Below, piece by piece: positions 39,054 through 48,455 of a stretch of 64,000 bases of DNA. The notes under the pieces were generated by a model. It saw only the letters and a program-made list of their open reading frames with translations, had not been told where the DNA came from and did no database searches. Position 1 is the first letter of the stretch. The number at the start of each line of letters is the position of its first letter. Source of the stretch: Diacronema lutheri (lineage: Eukaryota; Haptophyta; Pavlovophyceae; Pavlovales; Pavlovaceae); assembly GCA_019448385.1 (NCBI GenBank), contig JAGTXO010000025.1, positions 434,001-498,000 on the forward strand, in the 5' to 3' direction. A program made the translations under genes and the position numbers.

Positions 39054-41238
39054 ATGCGGCGCACGGCCGACGACGGCGGGGTGCCGACGGCGAACGCGGA
39101 GGCCAAGGCGCTGCTTCCTACGGGTGAGCTGCCCGCCTTCCTGCTCGACGATGGCCGGGTCGTCGCCGCCCTCGTCGGCGGCGTGAGCGGCACGTTCGTG
39201 CTGCTCGCGCTGTCGCTCCACTTTGGGCTCGGCGCGTACGCGGTGCAGCTGCACTTTTCCGAGGTGGCGGCGGCGTTTGGCGCGGCGTGCATGCTGGGCG
39301 GCGCGAGCGTCGCGCGGCTGATCGCCATCTGCTCGCGCGTCTCCGTCCCCGGCGGCCTCAAGTCGTCGGGCACGGCGATCTGCGTGCTGTCGGTCGCGCT
39401 GATCAGCGCGCTCACCAACCTGCTGCTCGCCTTCTTGCCGACGCCGGTGATCGACGACGTGGTGGTGGGCAAGCCGCACTACCCGATGCGCTGGGCGCAG
39501 TGGATCGTGCTCTCATTCATGCTCATGTTTGTCATCGAGGCCGTCGACGCCGTCTCGATCATCCGACCGCTCTCGGTCGCGGCGACGCAGGGCATGTGCA
39601 CGACGGCCGGCCTGCTGCTGCCCCTCGCGCGCGGCCCGCTGACGTGGGCGCTCCTCCTCATCTTTGGTGGCCTCGGCTACGTGCTCGTCTTCCAGCGCAT
39701 GCACGCGCGCAAGCGCAAGGTCGCGCACTACGCGCAGCTCCGTCGCACGCTCGGCGGGCTCACGCCCTACGAGGCGTACGTCAAGCGGCAGGCGGACATG
39801 GGCCTCGAGCTGCTGCGCGGCTGCGCATGGACGTGGTCGATCATCCTCGTCGAGTACCTCGTCAGCGTCGTGGTTTACGCGCAGAACGCGAACGATCGAT
39901 CGCCCGACTGGAGTTTTATCGTCGAGTGCGCGCTCGACGTCATCTCGAAGCTCATGTGCGGCGCGGCGCGGCGCGGCGCGGCGCGGCGCGGCGCGGCGCG
40001 GCGCGGCGTGGCATCGCCCGGCGCACGCGCCGATTGCGCGTGCGCACGCCGCGTGCGCTCGCGTCGCGCCGACCGGCCGCGCGCTCGCTCGCCCGCCCCT
40101 GTCCGCGCGCCCTCGTTCGCCCGCCCCTGTCCGCGCGCCCTCGCTCGCCCGCCCCTGTCTGCGCGCGCTGCGCCGCGCACGCAGGTACGCATCGTCGGTG
40201 CACGAGCTCGTCGCGACCGAGACGGCGGAGACCGCAGCGGAGCGCCTGCACGAGCTGCACGAGCGCGTGCACGACCTGTGGGCGCTCTCGTCGGACGTGT
40301 TCGTCTCGGCGACCGCGCACGTGCACCACGGGCTGTTGTCCGGCGGGCACTCGGCGGCAGAGGGCCGTGGCGGCGAGCTCAACTTTTGGGCGATCGCGTC
40401 GAGCTCCGTCGTGCGGCTCGTCGGCGAGGCGAGCGCGGTCGAGTGGCTCGCCGGGACCAACGTGCCGCTCGCGGTGCCGGTGGATGGCGTCACCGAGCTG
40501 CCATTGCCCATCGTCGAGGCCGCACGCGCCGTGAGCGCCCAGTTGCGCGGCGCGTCGCTGCCGGTGTGCGGCGGCCTCGCCAGCCTCGTCTCGCACGCGT
40601 GGCGCGCGCTGCTCGTCAACGAGCAGGCGCGCCGACGCGGGCAGTCCGGTCGGGGCGTGCCGCCAATCGCACTGAGCCGCACAAGCGGCCGCACGCCGCG
40701 CGCAGCGCGCGAGCGGCTGGGCGAACCTATCGTCTTCATCTGTCTGCTCGTGAACGCGGGCAAGGACGTCGCGAATCGTGGCAACGGTCGCGCGGGCAGC
40801 GGTACGCCCAGCGGCGCGGCGAGCGGCGCGGCCAGTGGCACAGCCAGTGGCCGGGGCAGCGGCGCAGGCAGCGGCGACGTCGACGTGCGGCTGTGCGAGG
40901 TGCGCGCGTCGCTCGGGACGGTGCCCAAGGGGAGCGAGCGCAAGCCGCCCGCGCAGCCGAGCCCGACCCGGCCGAGCGGCGGCTTGCCTGGGCTCGCGCA
41001 CGCGCTGCAGCCGCTCGAGCCGCTCGAGCTGCTGCTCGTCGTGCGCGACATGACGGGCGCCGCCGGCGCGCACGAGGCGCCCAGCTCGGCCGGCGCGCGC
41101 GAGCGCGTGCGCGGCGAGGGCGAGCGGCGCTCGTCGCGGCCTGTGCCGATCACCGGGCCCGCAGTCGCGGTTGCGAGCGCGCAGCAGCCGATGGCGCCCA
41201 CGGACAAGGTCCATCCGACATGTGCATCGGCGTCGTGA
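39054..41238 (+). CDS. Microbial-rhodopsin-like 8-TM protein with long cytosolic region, 2 exons
   Basis: Exons 39054-39955 and 40185-41238 around a 229-bp intron; 651 residues. About eight hydrophobic helices occupy residues 30-310, as in enzyme rhodopsins with an extra first helix. The last reads ALDVISKLMYASSVHEL (rebuilt across the intron): Lys299 with Asp295 four residues earlier fits the helix-G retinal Schiff-base pattern (D-x-x-x-K). Helix C reads MRWAQWIVLSFMLMFVIEAVD, with Arg-x-x-x-Trp as in type I rhodopsins, but the primary counterion position (Asp85 of bacteriorhodopsin) is Gln149; Glu162 and Asp165 lie further along. The cytosolic part has a helical linker ERLHELHERVHDLW and a PAS-like block (LSSDVFVSATAHVHHGLL), a Gly/Ser linker and no recognised enzyme. 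The rhodopsin call rests on motifs and topology only. Confidence 0.55.
39956..40180. repeat. GGCGC pentanucleotide array and 27-bp repeats in the rhodopsin-like gene intron
   Basis: About ten GGCGC units (39958-40010) follow the splice donor. Further on, a 27-bp unit containing CGCCCGCCCCTGTCCGCGCG occurs three times (about 40085-40170). Both lie in the only intron of the gene. Confidence 0.8.
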
Positions 41239-41369
41239 AAACCTCGACGGCTTTTTTTGATCGGCGGACGGCTGGTTCGCCACGCTGGTGGCGACTGTTT
41301 CGCACCCGGCGAGGAGGACCGGCTGGCGGCCCAGCTGGCGTGGTCCGAGTTGAAGTCACTGCAAGCCTC

Positions 41370-41816
41370 AGCCAAAGACTGGACCCACATGCGCGCCCGA
41401 CCCGGAGCGCGAGCACGAAGGTGGAGCGAGATGACGCGCAGCGCAAGTGGCATGGTGACGATGCCGATGGCGAGAATCCAGCCCACGTGGCATTTGTTTG
41501 CGCGCCAAGGGCCGCATGCGCGCAGCTTGAGAGACCGACGGCCGCGTCGATCGAGAGCGCGACGATCGCGCAGCACGTGCACAGGCGAAGGTGAGTGTGT
41601 GGGTGTGCAGCGCGGCGGCGATTGATTTCGACATTGTCACGGCGCCGGCAAGACACCACAGGTCACGATCTGCAGCTGTACTCGCAGCAACCGCGCAATG
41701 CGCTCTCGCCAAAGCAGGTCGACGTGCGCGTACAGGTTCGCCGCCGCTGCGCCGGTGCCCCCGACCTCGATACCCGCATGGGTAATGTGGACTGCAAACG
41801 GCGTCGCCATCGGTCA
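41370..41816 (-). pseudogene. Degenerate N-terminal fragment of a third membrane-TIR paralogue
   Basis: The minus strand from 41816 encodes RERIARLLRVQLQIVTCGVL, almost identical to the N-terminus of the two intact paralogues (RQERIARLLHIQLPIVICGV). After a frameshift it continues LAGAVTMS, and further on GWILAIGIVTMPLALRVISL matches their helix GVTLAIGIVIALLALNVGSL. Homology fades toward 41370, and no TIR part is present. It lies between the rhodopsin-like gene and the ABCG gene, on the same strand as the intact copies. Confidence 0.65.
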
Positions 41817-41890
41817 ATAATTGTCATGGGACTCTCCTCTCCCTTTCTCTCCGCCCATTTCGCCTCCGGCTTGTTTTTCCCACGTCCGCC

Positions 41891-44600
41891 ATGCCGGTCG
41901 ACCCGACGCCGCTCATGGGCGTGGTCGTGGACGTGGAGGAGAGCGGCGACGGTGCAGCCAGCCTCGGCGTGCAGCTCTCGGCGCACGACGTGTCCGTGTC
42001 CGTTGCCGTCGCCGCCCGGCGCGATCGCCGGCAGATCTTGCACGGCGTGCGCGCCGAGTTCGCGCCGGGCTCCTTCTCCGCGCTGATGGGCCCGTCGGGC
42101 GCGGGCAAGACGACCCTGTTGCACGCGCTACGCACCGGCCGCTGCACCTCAGGCACGCTGCATGCGAACGGGGCGCCGTACACCAAGCTCGCGCGCCGCC
42201 TCATCGTCACGGTTCCGCAGGTGCGCGCGGCTCGTGGCGGCGCGCAGCGCGCGGCGCGGCACGGCCGACGGGCGGGCGCGCCACGCGCGCGCCGCGTGCA
42301 CCAGGACGATATCTTGCTCCCCGGGCTCTCACCGCTCGAAATGCTTCACTACGCCGCGCAGCTCAAGCTGCCGCCCGCGCTCGGAGGCGCCGGCCGGCTC
42401 GCGCGCGCACGCACGGTGCTGCTGCAGCTCGGCTTCACGGACGAGGACATGGCGACGCGCATCGGCTCAGTCGACGAGCGCGGCCTCTCCGGTGGCCAGC
42501 GCAAGCGCGTTTCGATCGGTGCGCGCGCCGTCCCGTCGTGCGCGCGCTTCCGGCACGACGCGCGTCGCCGAGCGCGCGCGCGCGTCGCGCGCGCGTGCGC
42601 CGCGCGCCGCGCGCGCATGCACACAGCCCTCGAGCTGCTGACCAACCCACCCGTGCTGCTCGTGGATGAGCCCACGTCCGGCCTCGACGCCAAGATGGCG
42701 CACGACGTCGTCTCCATCCTGCGCGCCCTCTCGCGCGAGGGCCGCACCGTCGTGTGCACGGTCCACCAGCCATCTTCGCGCATCTTCGCGTCGTTCGACC
42801 AGCTCCTCCTCCTCGCGCACGGCCGCGTCGCGTGCGCGCGCCGCGCCGCGGCGAGCGCGCCGTACTTTCCCGCGTGCGCGGCCGGCGCGCACGCTCACGG
42901 CCCGCGGCGCGTGGCCCGCGGCGCACGCTGCGCGCTCGCGCAGCTACTGCGGTCCAGTGGACGTGTCCGGTGAGTATTTTGGACGGCTCGGCCTCCCGCC
43001 GCCATCGCATGAGAATCCGGCCGAATTCTTCCTGCGCGTGCTGCAGGACGACGACGAGGCGCGCGGCGTCGATTTGCTTGGCGCGTGGGCGCGGAGCGAC
43101 GAACGCGCGCGGCCCTTTGGGTGGCGCGAGCAGGCAGCCGCCGACCGCGCGCCTGCGGCGGCGGCGAGCGCGCCTGCGCCCGACGACGCGGGCAGTGGGC
43201 GCGTCTCGCCGGCGGTCGAGCGCGCGCCCGGCGGCCTCCAGCCGCAGCTGCTGCCGCTGCCGTTGCCCGCGCTTGACGGCGGCTCGGTGTACGCGGTTAG
43301 CCGCGCCGCGCAGGTGCGCGCACACCGCGGCGCCCGCCAGCCCATGGCGTCCGCCCGCGCCGCCCGCTCATCGCGCGCGCGGGCCGACGCGCGCGCCGCG
43401 TGCGCCACGCCGGCGGCGCAGACGTGGGTGCTGCTCCGCCGCCGGCTGTACGAGGCGGCCAAGGACCGCACGAAGCTCGGCCGCTCGCTCGTGCTCAAGC
43501 TGACGCTCGGCGTGCTCGTGGGCGTCATCTGGCTCGACTCGGGTCGCGACGCGTCCTTCAAGGCCGCGTTCCCGACGTCGGGCGCGCTTTTCCTCGTCGT
43601 GAACAACTGCGTGATGGACACGCTTTTTGAGACGGGTGCGCGGCGCCACGTCGCGCTCGGCCGCCGCGCGGTCTTCGCGCCACGCCCCGACCCGCCCCTG
43701 ACGACCGGGCGCGTGCCACTCCACGCGCGCGCACGCGCGCGCGCGCACACGGCGCAGTGCTTCAGTTCCCGCTGCAGCGCGCGCTGCTTGGCCGCGAGTA
43801 CGCCAACGGCACGTACTCACTTGGCGCGTACTACGTCGCGCTGCAGGCGTCCAATCTGATCCTCTCCGCCCTCTCATCGGCGCTGCTTGCGCTGCCCGTA
43901 TACGCCCTTGTCGGCCTCGCCGCGACGGCGGGCCAGGCGGGCTACTTCGTGCTCGTGCTCGCGCTCATGTCGCTCATCGGCTCGTCACTCGGCGTGATCG
44001 TCGGCGCGACGACCGCCGACATCGACTCGGCGCGCTCGGCCATCGTGCCGACGCTGGTCCCGCTGCTCATTTTTTCCGGCTACCTGATCCCGCTCGAGAA
44101 GATCGCGCCGTACTTCAAATGGGCGTACTACGCCTCCTTCTTCCAGTGCGCGCCCCGCGGCCAGGAGCGCGGCGCCGTCGCCCGCCGCGGTCGTGCGCGC
44201 ACGCGCACGCGCGCGCGCGCTCAGGCCTGCGCATGCGTGCGTGCGCCCTCACGCACGACCGCGGCGGGCGATGGTCGATGGTAGGTATGCGCTCGGCGCG
44301 CTCGAGCTCAACGAGTTCGGCTCACGCGTGTACACGCGAGACTGCCCGTCGCAGGTTGCGGCCGAGGCGGCGTACGAGCTTGTACACGCCGCGTACCCGG
44401 CGCTGCCGCTGCCGCCGCTGCCGACCAACTTCACGTGCGACGGCACCGAGTACCTGCGCGCGCAAGGGCTTTTCCCGCCCAAGTACGGCGGGCGGCGCGG
44501 CTACGCGCTCATTCTGGGAGGATACCTTGCGCTCTTTCTCGTCGCGGCGTACGTCGTGCTTGCCGCGCGCATGCGGCGCCTCGTCCTGCGCCCATCGTGA
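41891..44600 (+). CDS. ABCG (White-type) half-transporter, 7 exons
   Basis: Exons 41891-42220, 42305-42518, 42627-42831, 42944-43313, 43422-43635, 43758-44145 and 44285-44600; 678 residues. Introns of 84-139 bp, all beginning GTGCG. Nucleotide-binding domain first, as in the ABCG family: Walker A MGPSGAGKTTLL (Lys73), DDILLPGLSPLEML, signature GLSGGQRKRVSI, Walker B PVLLVDEPTSGLD, and switch His in TVHQPSS. Then HGRVAYCGP, FFLRVL, a disordered loop, and the membrane domain: WVLLRRRLYEAAKDR, LTLGVLVGVIWLD, FPLQRALLGREYANGTYSLGAYY, ALMSLIGSSLGVIVGA, SGYLIPLEKI, YYASFFQYALGALELNEF and a final helix GYALILGGYLALFLVAAYVV. It would work as a dimer exporting lipophilic compounds or lipids; substrate unknown. 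All junctions keep frame. Confidence 0.93.
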
Positions 44601-44651
44601 GTGGCGAGCATTTTTTGGATTTTCATCCTAGAGAAGACGGCGAAAGAGGAC

Positions 44652-47364
44652 TCATGACCGTTCCTCACCGACAGCCTCAGGGCCGAGGTGCGGCTCTGAC
44701 TTGGGCGACCGCGGCTTGCCGCTCTCCGTCGCCGTGCGCCACCGGTGCAAAGAGCCCTCCGGCGTGCCCCTGCTGGGCGACAGCATCGAAATGAGGCTGC
44801 GCGCACGTGGCTTCCTGATCGAGTCGTTCTCCGACTTGCTGTCGCCACCGCTGCGGAGCGCGTCCCTCTCCCGGCACGAGCGCACGAGCTCGCGCAGCCA
44901 CTCGTTGAGCCCGTCGGGGCCCTCGCCGCTCCCCTCGATCACGGCGCGCAGCCGCTCCTCGTCGGCCGGGTCGGTCGCGGACGCCTTGGTGACGTCGATC
45001 TCGCTCTCGGACAGGCGCTCGCCATCCGCGAAGCCGAACTGCACCATCTGCACGCGCTCGATGCTTGCGCCCATCTCAAAGTGCACAAACATCTCGATCA
45101 CGCACCACAGGCGCGACCAGTAGGTCGGCCCGACGAGCGCGAGCAGCGTCTTGCACCCGGCGAGGTAGACGGGCAGGCTGCCCAGCTGGTCCTGCAGGTG
45201 GTCCGGGTCGATGCACGCCTTGTCGTACCTGCACGCCTCGCCGACGAGCGGGCGGCGAGCGCCCACAGGGCCGGGCGGCTGTCAATAGGGCGCGCTGATG
45301 CGGGCGAGGCCGCACGATGCCGTCGGCTTCTGCGGGTCGCATTGCGCGACAGCACACGTCACGCACGCGCCAAGGCGGCAGCGGAGGCGCGCGCCACGCA
45401 CCAACAGAGCGGCTCGCGCTTGTGCGCGATGACAAAGGCATCGCGCCATGACTGGAGCGCCGCCCACTTTGCGTCCGCGTCGTCGCGCCAGCTGCGGCGG
45501 CGCGCGCGGCGAGCGAGGCGCGCGGCGTGAGGCGCACGGCACGGTCGCGCTCAGCCGATGCGCGGTCGCGCTCAGCCGATGCGCGGTCGCGCTCAGCCGA
45601 TGCGCGGTCGCGCTCAGCCGATGCGCGGTCGCGCTCAGCCGATGCGCGGTCGCGCTCAGCCGATGCGCGGTCGCGCTCAGCCGATGCACGGTCGCGCTCA
45701 GCTGATGCACGGTCGCGCTCAGCCGATGCGCGGTCGCGCTCAGCCGATGCACGGTCGCGCTCAGCCGATGCGCGGGCGCGCTCAGCCGATGCGCGGGCGC
45801 GCTCAGCCGATGCGGGGGCGTGCGAGGCCGATGCACGGCGCTGAGGCGCTGTCCCTTGACGTGCTTCCACGCGCGCGCGCACACAGGCATGCGTCCACAC
45901 GCCGTGGCGCGCACGCGCTGCTCGACGCGCGCACCTGTGCGAGATGAACGCATCGACGGCGCCAAGCGCCACGGGCTCGGAGAGGAGGAAGAGCGCGCGA
46001 CGCTGGGTGGCGTCGTCCGCCAATTGAGCGGTGTCTGCCTGCTCGCCATCGACGGAGCCAGCCGTTGGGAAAATCACAAGCGAGGCGAGCCGAATCCGGT
46101 ACGCCGATTGCCGCCGCGAGAAGCTCGACAGGGGCATCACATGCGCCGGTTGGGGCGGAGAAATCGGACTCCCCCGACTGCCCGACGCGACGTCGCCGGC
46201 GTTGGCGTGCCCGACGCCCGCCCGCGCGCTCGCGAGCTCGGCCGTGCGCGCAATGCTGCCCTCGGCGCGCGCGCACGCATCCATATGCACGCTTTGTTCG
46301 GCGGGCGCGCTGTCCGTGAACCCGCGGCGCACAAGCCGTGGCTCGGCAACCGGCGTCGTGCACCCGCGGCGCACAAGCCGTGGCTCGGCAACCGGCGTCG
46401 TGCAGAACGGCACAACCCGCTCGCTGCGTCGGGGGGTCGCCGAGTGCGAGCTGCCCACGTCATCCGCGTCGTAAACCGAAGCGTGGGTCGCGCGCGACGG
46501 CTCGCGCGTCGCGTTCGACACTGTGCTGCGTGAGCGACGCGCCGGCGGTGACGTAGGAGGCTGCGCGAAGTGCTCGCGCCGCAGCTTGTCCAGCCGGATG
46601 GCGCGGAAGGTGAGGCGCGCGTGTGTGATCACCTCGCCGGCCGAGCGGCCGTGGAAAAGCTCGGCGACGCCCGCCGCCGCGCCGACGCGGCTGCCGCGGT
46701 GCGCCAGGAAGGCGTGCACGACTCTGGGCAGCGGCTCCCACAGGGAGAGGCCGCCGAGCCCGAGCGAAACGAGCGCGAGCGCGGCGAAGAGCGCGACCTC
46801 GGCGGGCGGCGGGCCGACGGTCCCCGCGAGCAGCGCGCCCAGCTGCCCGCAGTACCAGACGCACAGCGCGAGCTGCGCGACGCCCATCGCGCGCCAGACG
46901 GCGCGCAGGACCGCGCGCGCGCGCCCGACACGGAACGCGAGCACGATGTAGAGCGAGCCGACGTTCAGCGCGAGGAGCGCGATGACGATACCAATGGCGA
47001 GCGTCACGCCCGCGCGGGCGCACTGCGCACCGCTCGGTGTACCGCCGGTCACGCGCGTGCAGCCGAAGAGTCCGGCTGTCGCTTGGAGCAAGAGCGCGAC
47101 GCTCACGTAGGTCAGGCACAGCGCAAGGAGGACGGCGAAGACGCGCAGCGCGACGGCGATGGATGGCACTACGGCGAGGAGCAGGAGGAACGGGCCGATG
47201 TGCAGCGGCACGTACCCCGCCTGCCATGCGTCAGGAGCGATCGAGACCGTCGCGATGCCAGCAAGCACGCACGCGATGCCGATGGTCACGATCGGCAGCT
47301 GCACGCGCAGCAGCCGTGCGACGCGCTCCTGCCGGAACACGTCGATCCGTGTGTGGAGCTCCAT
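44652..47364 (-). CDS. Polytopic membrane protein with C-terminal TIR domain (paralogue 2), 3 exons
   Basis: Same structure as the paralogue at 36-38.6 kb: exons 45935-47364, 45402-45491 and 44652-45228; introns of 443 and 173 bp; 698 residues. N-terminal helices match closely (PDAWQAGYVPLHIGPFLLLL is shared). The loop before the TIR differs and contains a 14-residue segment duplicated in tandem (TPVAEPRLVRRG, 46320-46405). The TIR starts VDAFISHSWRDD (VDVFISHS in copy 1) and keeps SRLWCVIE with the catalytic-type Glu. Exon 2, intron 2 and the first part of exon 3 appear identical in DNA to copy 1, whereas the last approximately 70 residues differ completely. Intron 1 is enlarged by a 21-bp minisatellite. 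Convergent with the ABCG gene, 51 bp between stops. Confidence 0.8.
45539..45826. repeat. 21-bp minisatellite, about 13-14 copies
   Basis: Unit GCGCGGTCGCGCTCAGCCGAT repeated in tandem with a few A/G and C/T variants; the last units carry GGGCG in place of GGTCG. A 21-bp period leaves all frames open, so a (RASAERD)n peptide can be read on the minus strand. The position corresponds exactly to intron 1 of the paralogous TIR gene, so it is taken as intronic. Confidence 0.9.
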
Positions 47365-48455
47365 CTGACGTGAGAGCGCCTTGTCGAATTTGGGACTTTA
47401 CCCGCATACGGAAATACAAGTGATTGCTTTTGCGACCCAATCGCATTATCTTAGGAGAGTACAAATTACAAAGCGAACCCAGGGCCGGCAGGGAGTGCGC
47501 TCCCGCGCGGTGCGCTCCCGCGCGGCTCGGCCGACGCGGCCGACGCGATGCCAACGGGCTGGGCGTCGACGGTGCCCAATTGTGAAAAGGTGCTGGCGGT
47601 TGAGACGATGACGCTACGTGATCGAGCCTCTCGCGCAGGACACGACGCTCCTGGTCGTCGAGATGCTCGCGAGTTGACCGCAGCTGCCCGCCTGGTTCGC
47701 GAGCCACTAGTGTTGCGAGCCGCTCGCCGAGCTCGTCAGGTGCCTCGTCGACGGCGTGGCTCAGCAGGACAGCGCGAATGAAGGGAGAGACGCCAACGCC
47801 GCCTTCCAGCTCCTCGTCGAGCAAGTTCTGGCGCAGCGCGTATGCACACAGCGCGCTTGGGCAGGCGGGATGTGTGGGCGGCAAGATGCAGGCGCTTGCG
47901 TCACGGCCAGCGCAGGCGCTTGCGTCACGGCAAGCGCGAGCGCGCGCCTGGTTGGTCAGCCTTTTTTGGGGGCCTGCATGGTATGTGCGCGCGCTCTTTC
48001 GCTCGTTACGTTCGTCGCCCCGCGGCCCTGTGGACCGACACGTTGGAAAGTTTCCTTCGGGGGGGCCTTGGTGCGAACGCCGCCCGGTCTTGCTGATGTG
48101 AATTTTGGGAGTGTACAGCATGCACAACAGAAGGGGTAGCACATGACCTGCCTATTTGGCCTCTGGGGCCGGTGCAGGCCTCCGCGCCTTGTCCGGCGCG
48201 GCAGGGTGGTGTGGCATGCGAGCCAGTCGCCGGGGTGAAGGGGGCGCGTGGGCTCGGGAGCAGGTGGTAACAGCGAGGCGGCGCATGGAGGCAGCCAAAC
48301 GGAAGAGGGCGGAATCGATCGGCCGCCCAACGGTGCGCCGCCGTCGCCTGGCGCACACACGCAGCCCAGGCGGGGCCAGAAGGTGACGCGTCCAACCCCA
48401 CGTCGCGCTCCGCCGGGTCACGCGACCGTCACGGCGCCCGACGGCACCGCGCGGC
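47365..48455. other. Intergenic with possible gene relic
   Basis: Just upstream of TIR copy 2 the DNA is AT-richer (47395-47475). On the minus strand near 47590-47850 a protein-like stretch can be read (LCAYALRQNLLDEELEGGV, FIRAVLLSHAVDEAPDELG, REHLDDQERRVLRERLDHV) with no obvious start or partner exon and no recognised family; it may be a decayed gene. At 47886-47930 a GCAGGCGCTTGCGTCACGG block is present twice. No intact gene supported. Confidence 0.4.

Noticed and set aside
45527-45947. Open frames through the 21-bp repeat, or one 762-residue frame joining the membrane part to the repeat
   Set aside because: The paralogous gene has an intron at this exact place. Splicing rebuilds a normal TIR domain start (ISHSWRDD) that the read-through frame lacks.
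47580-47860. Minus-strand gene with LRQNLLDEELEGGV-type sequence
   Set aside because: Protein-like, but no start, no partner exon and no recognised family; kept only as a possible relic.
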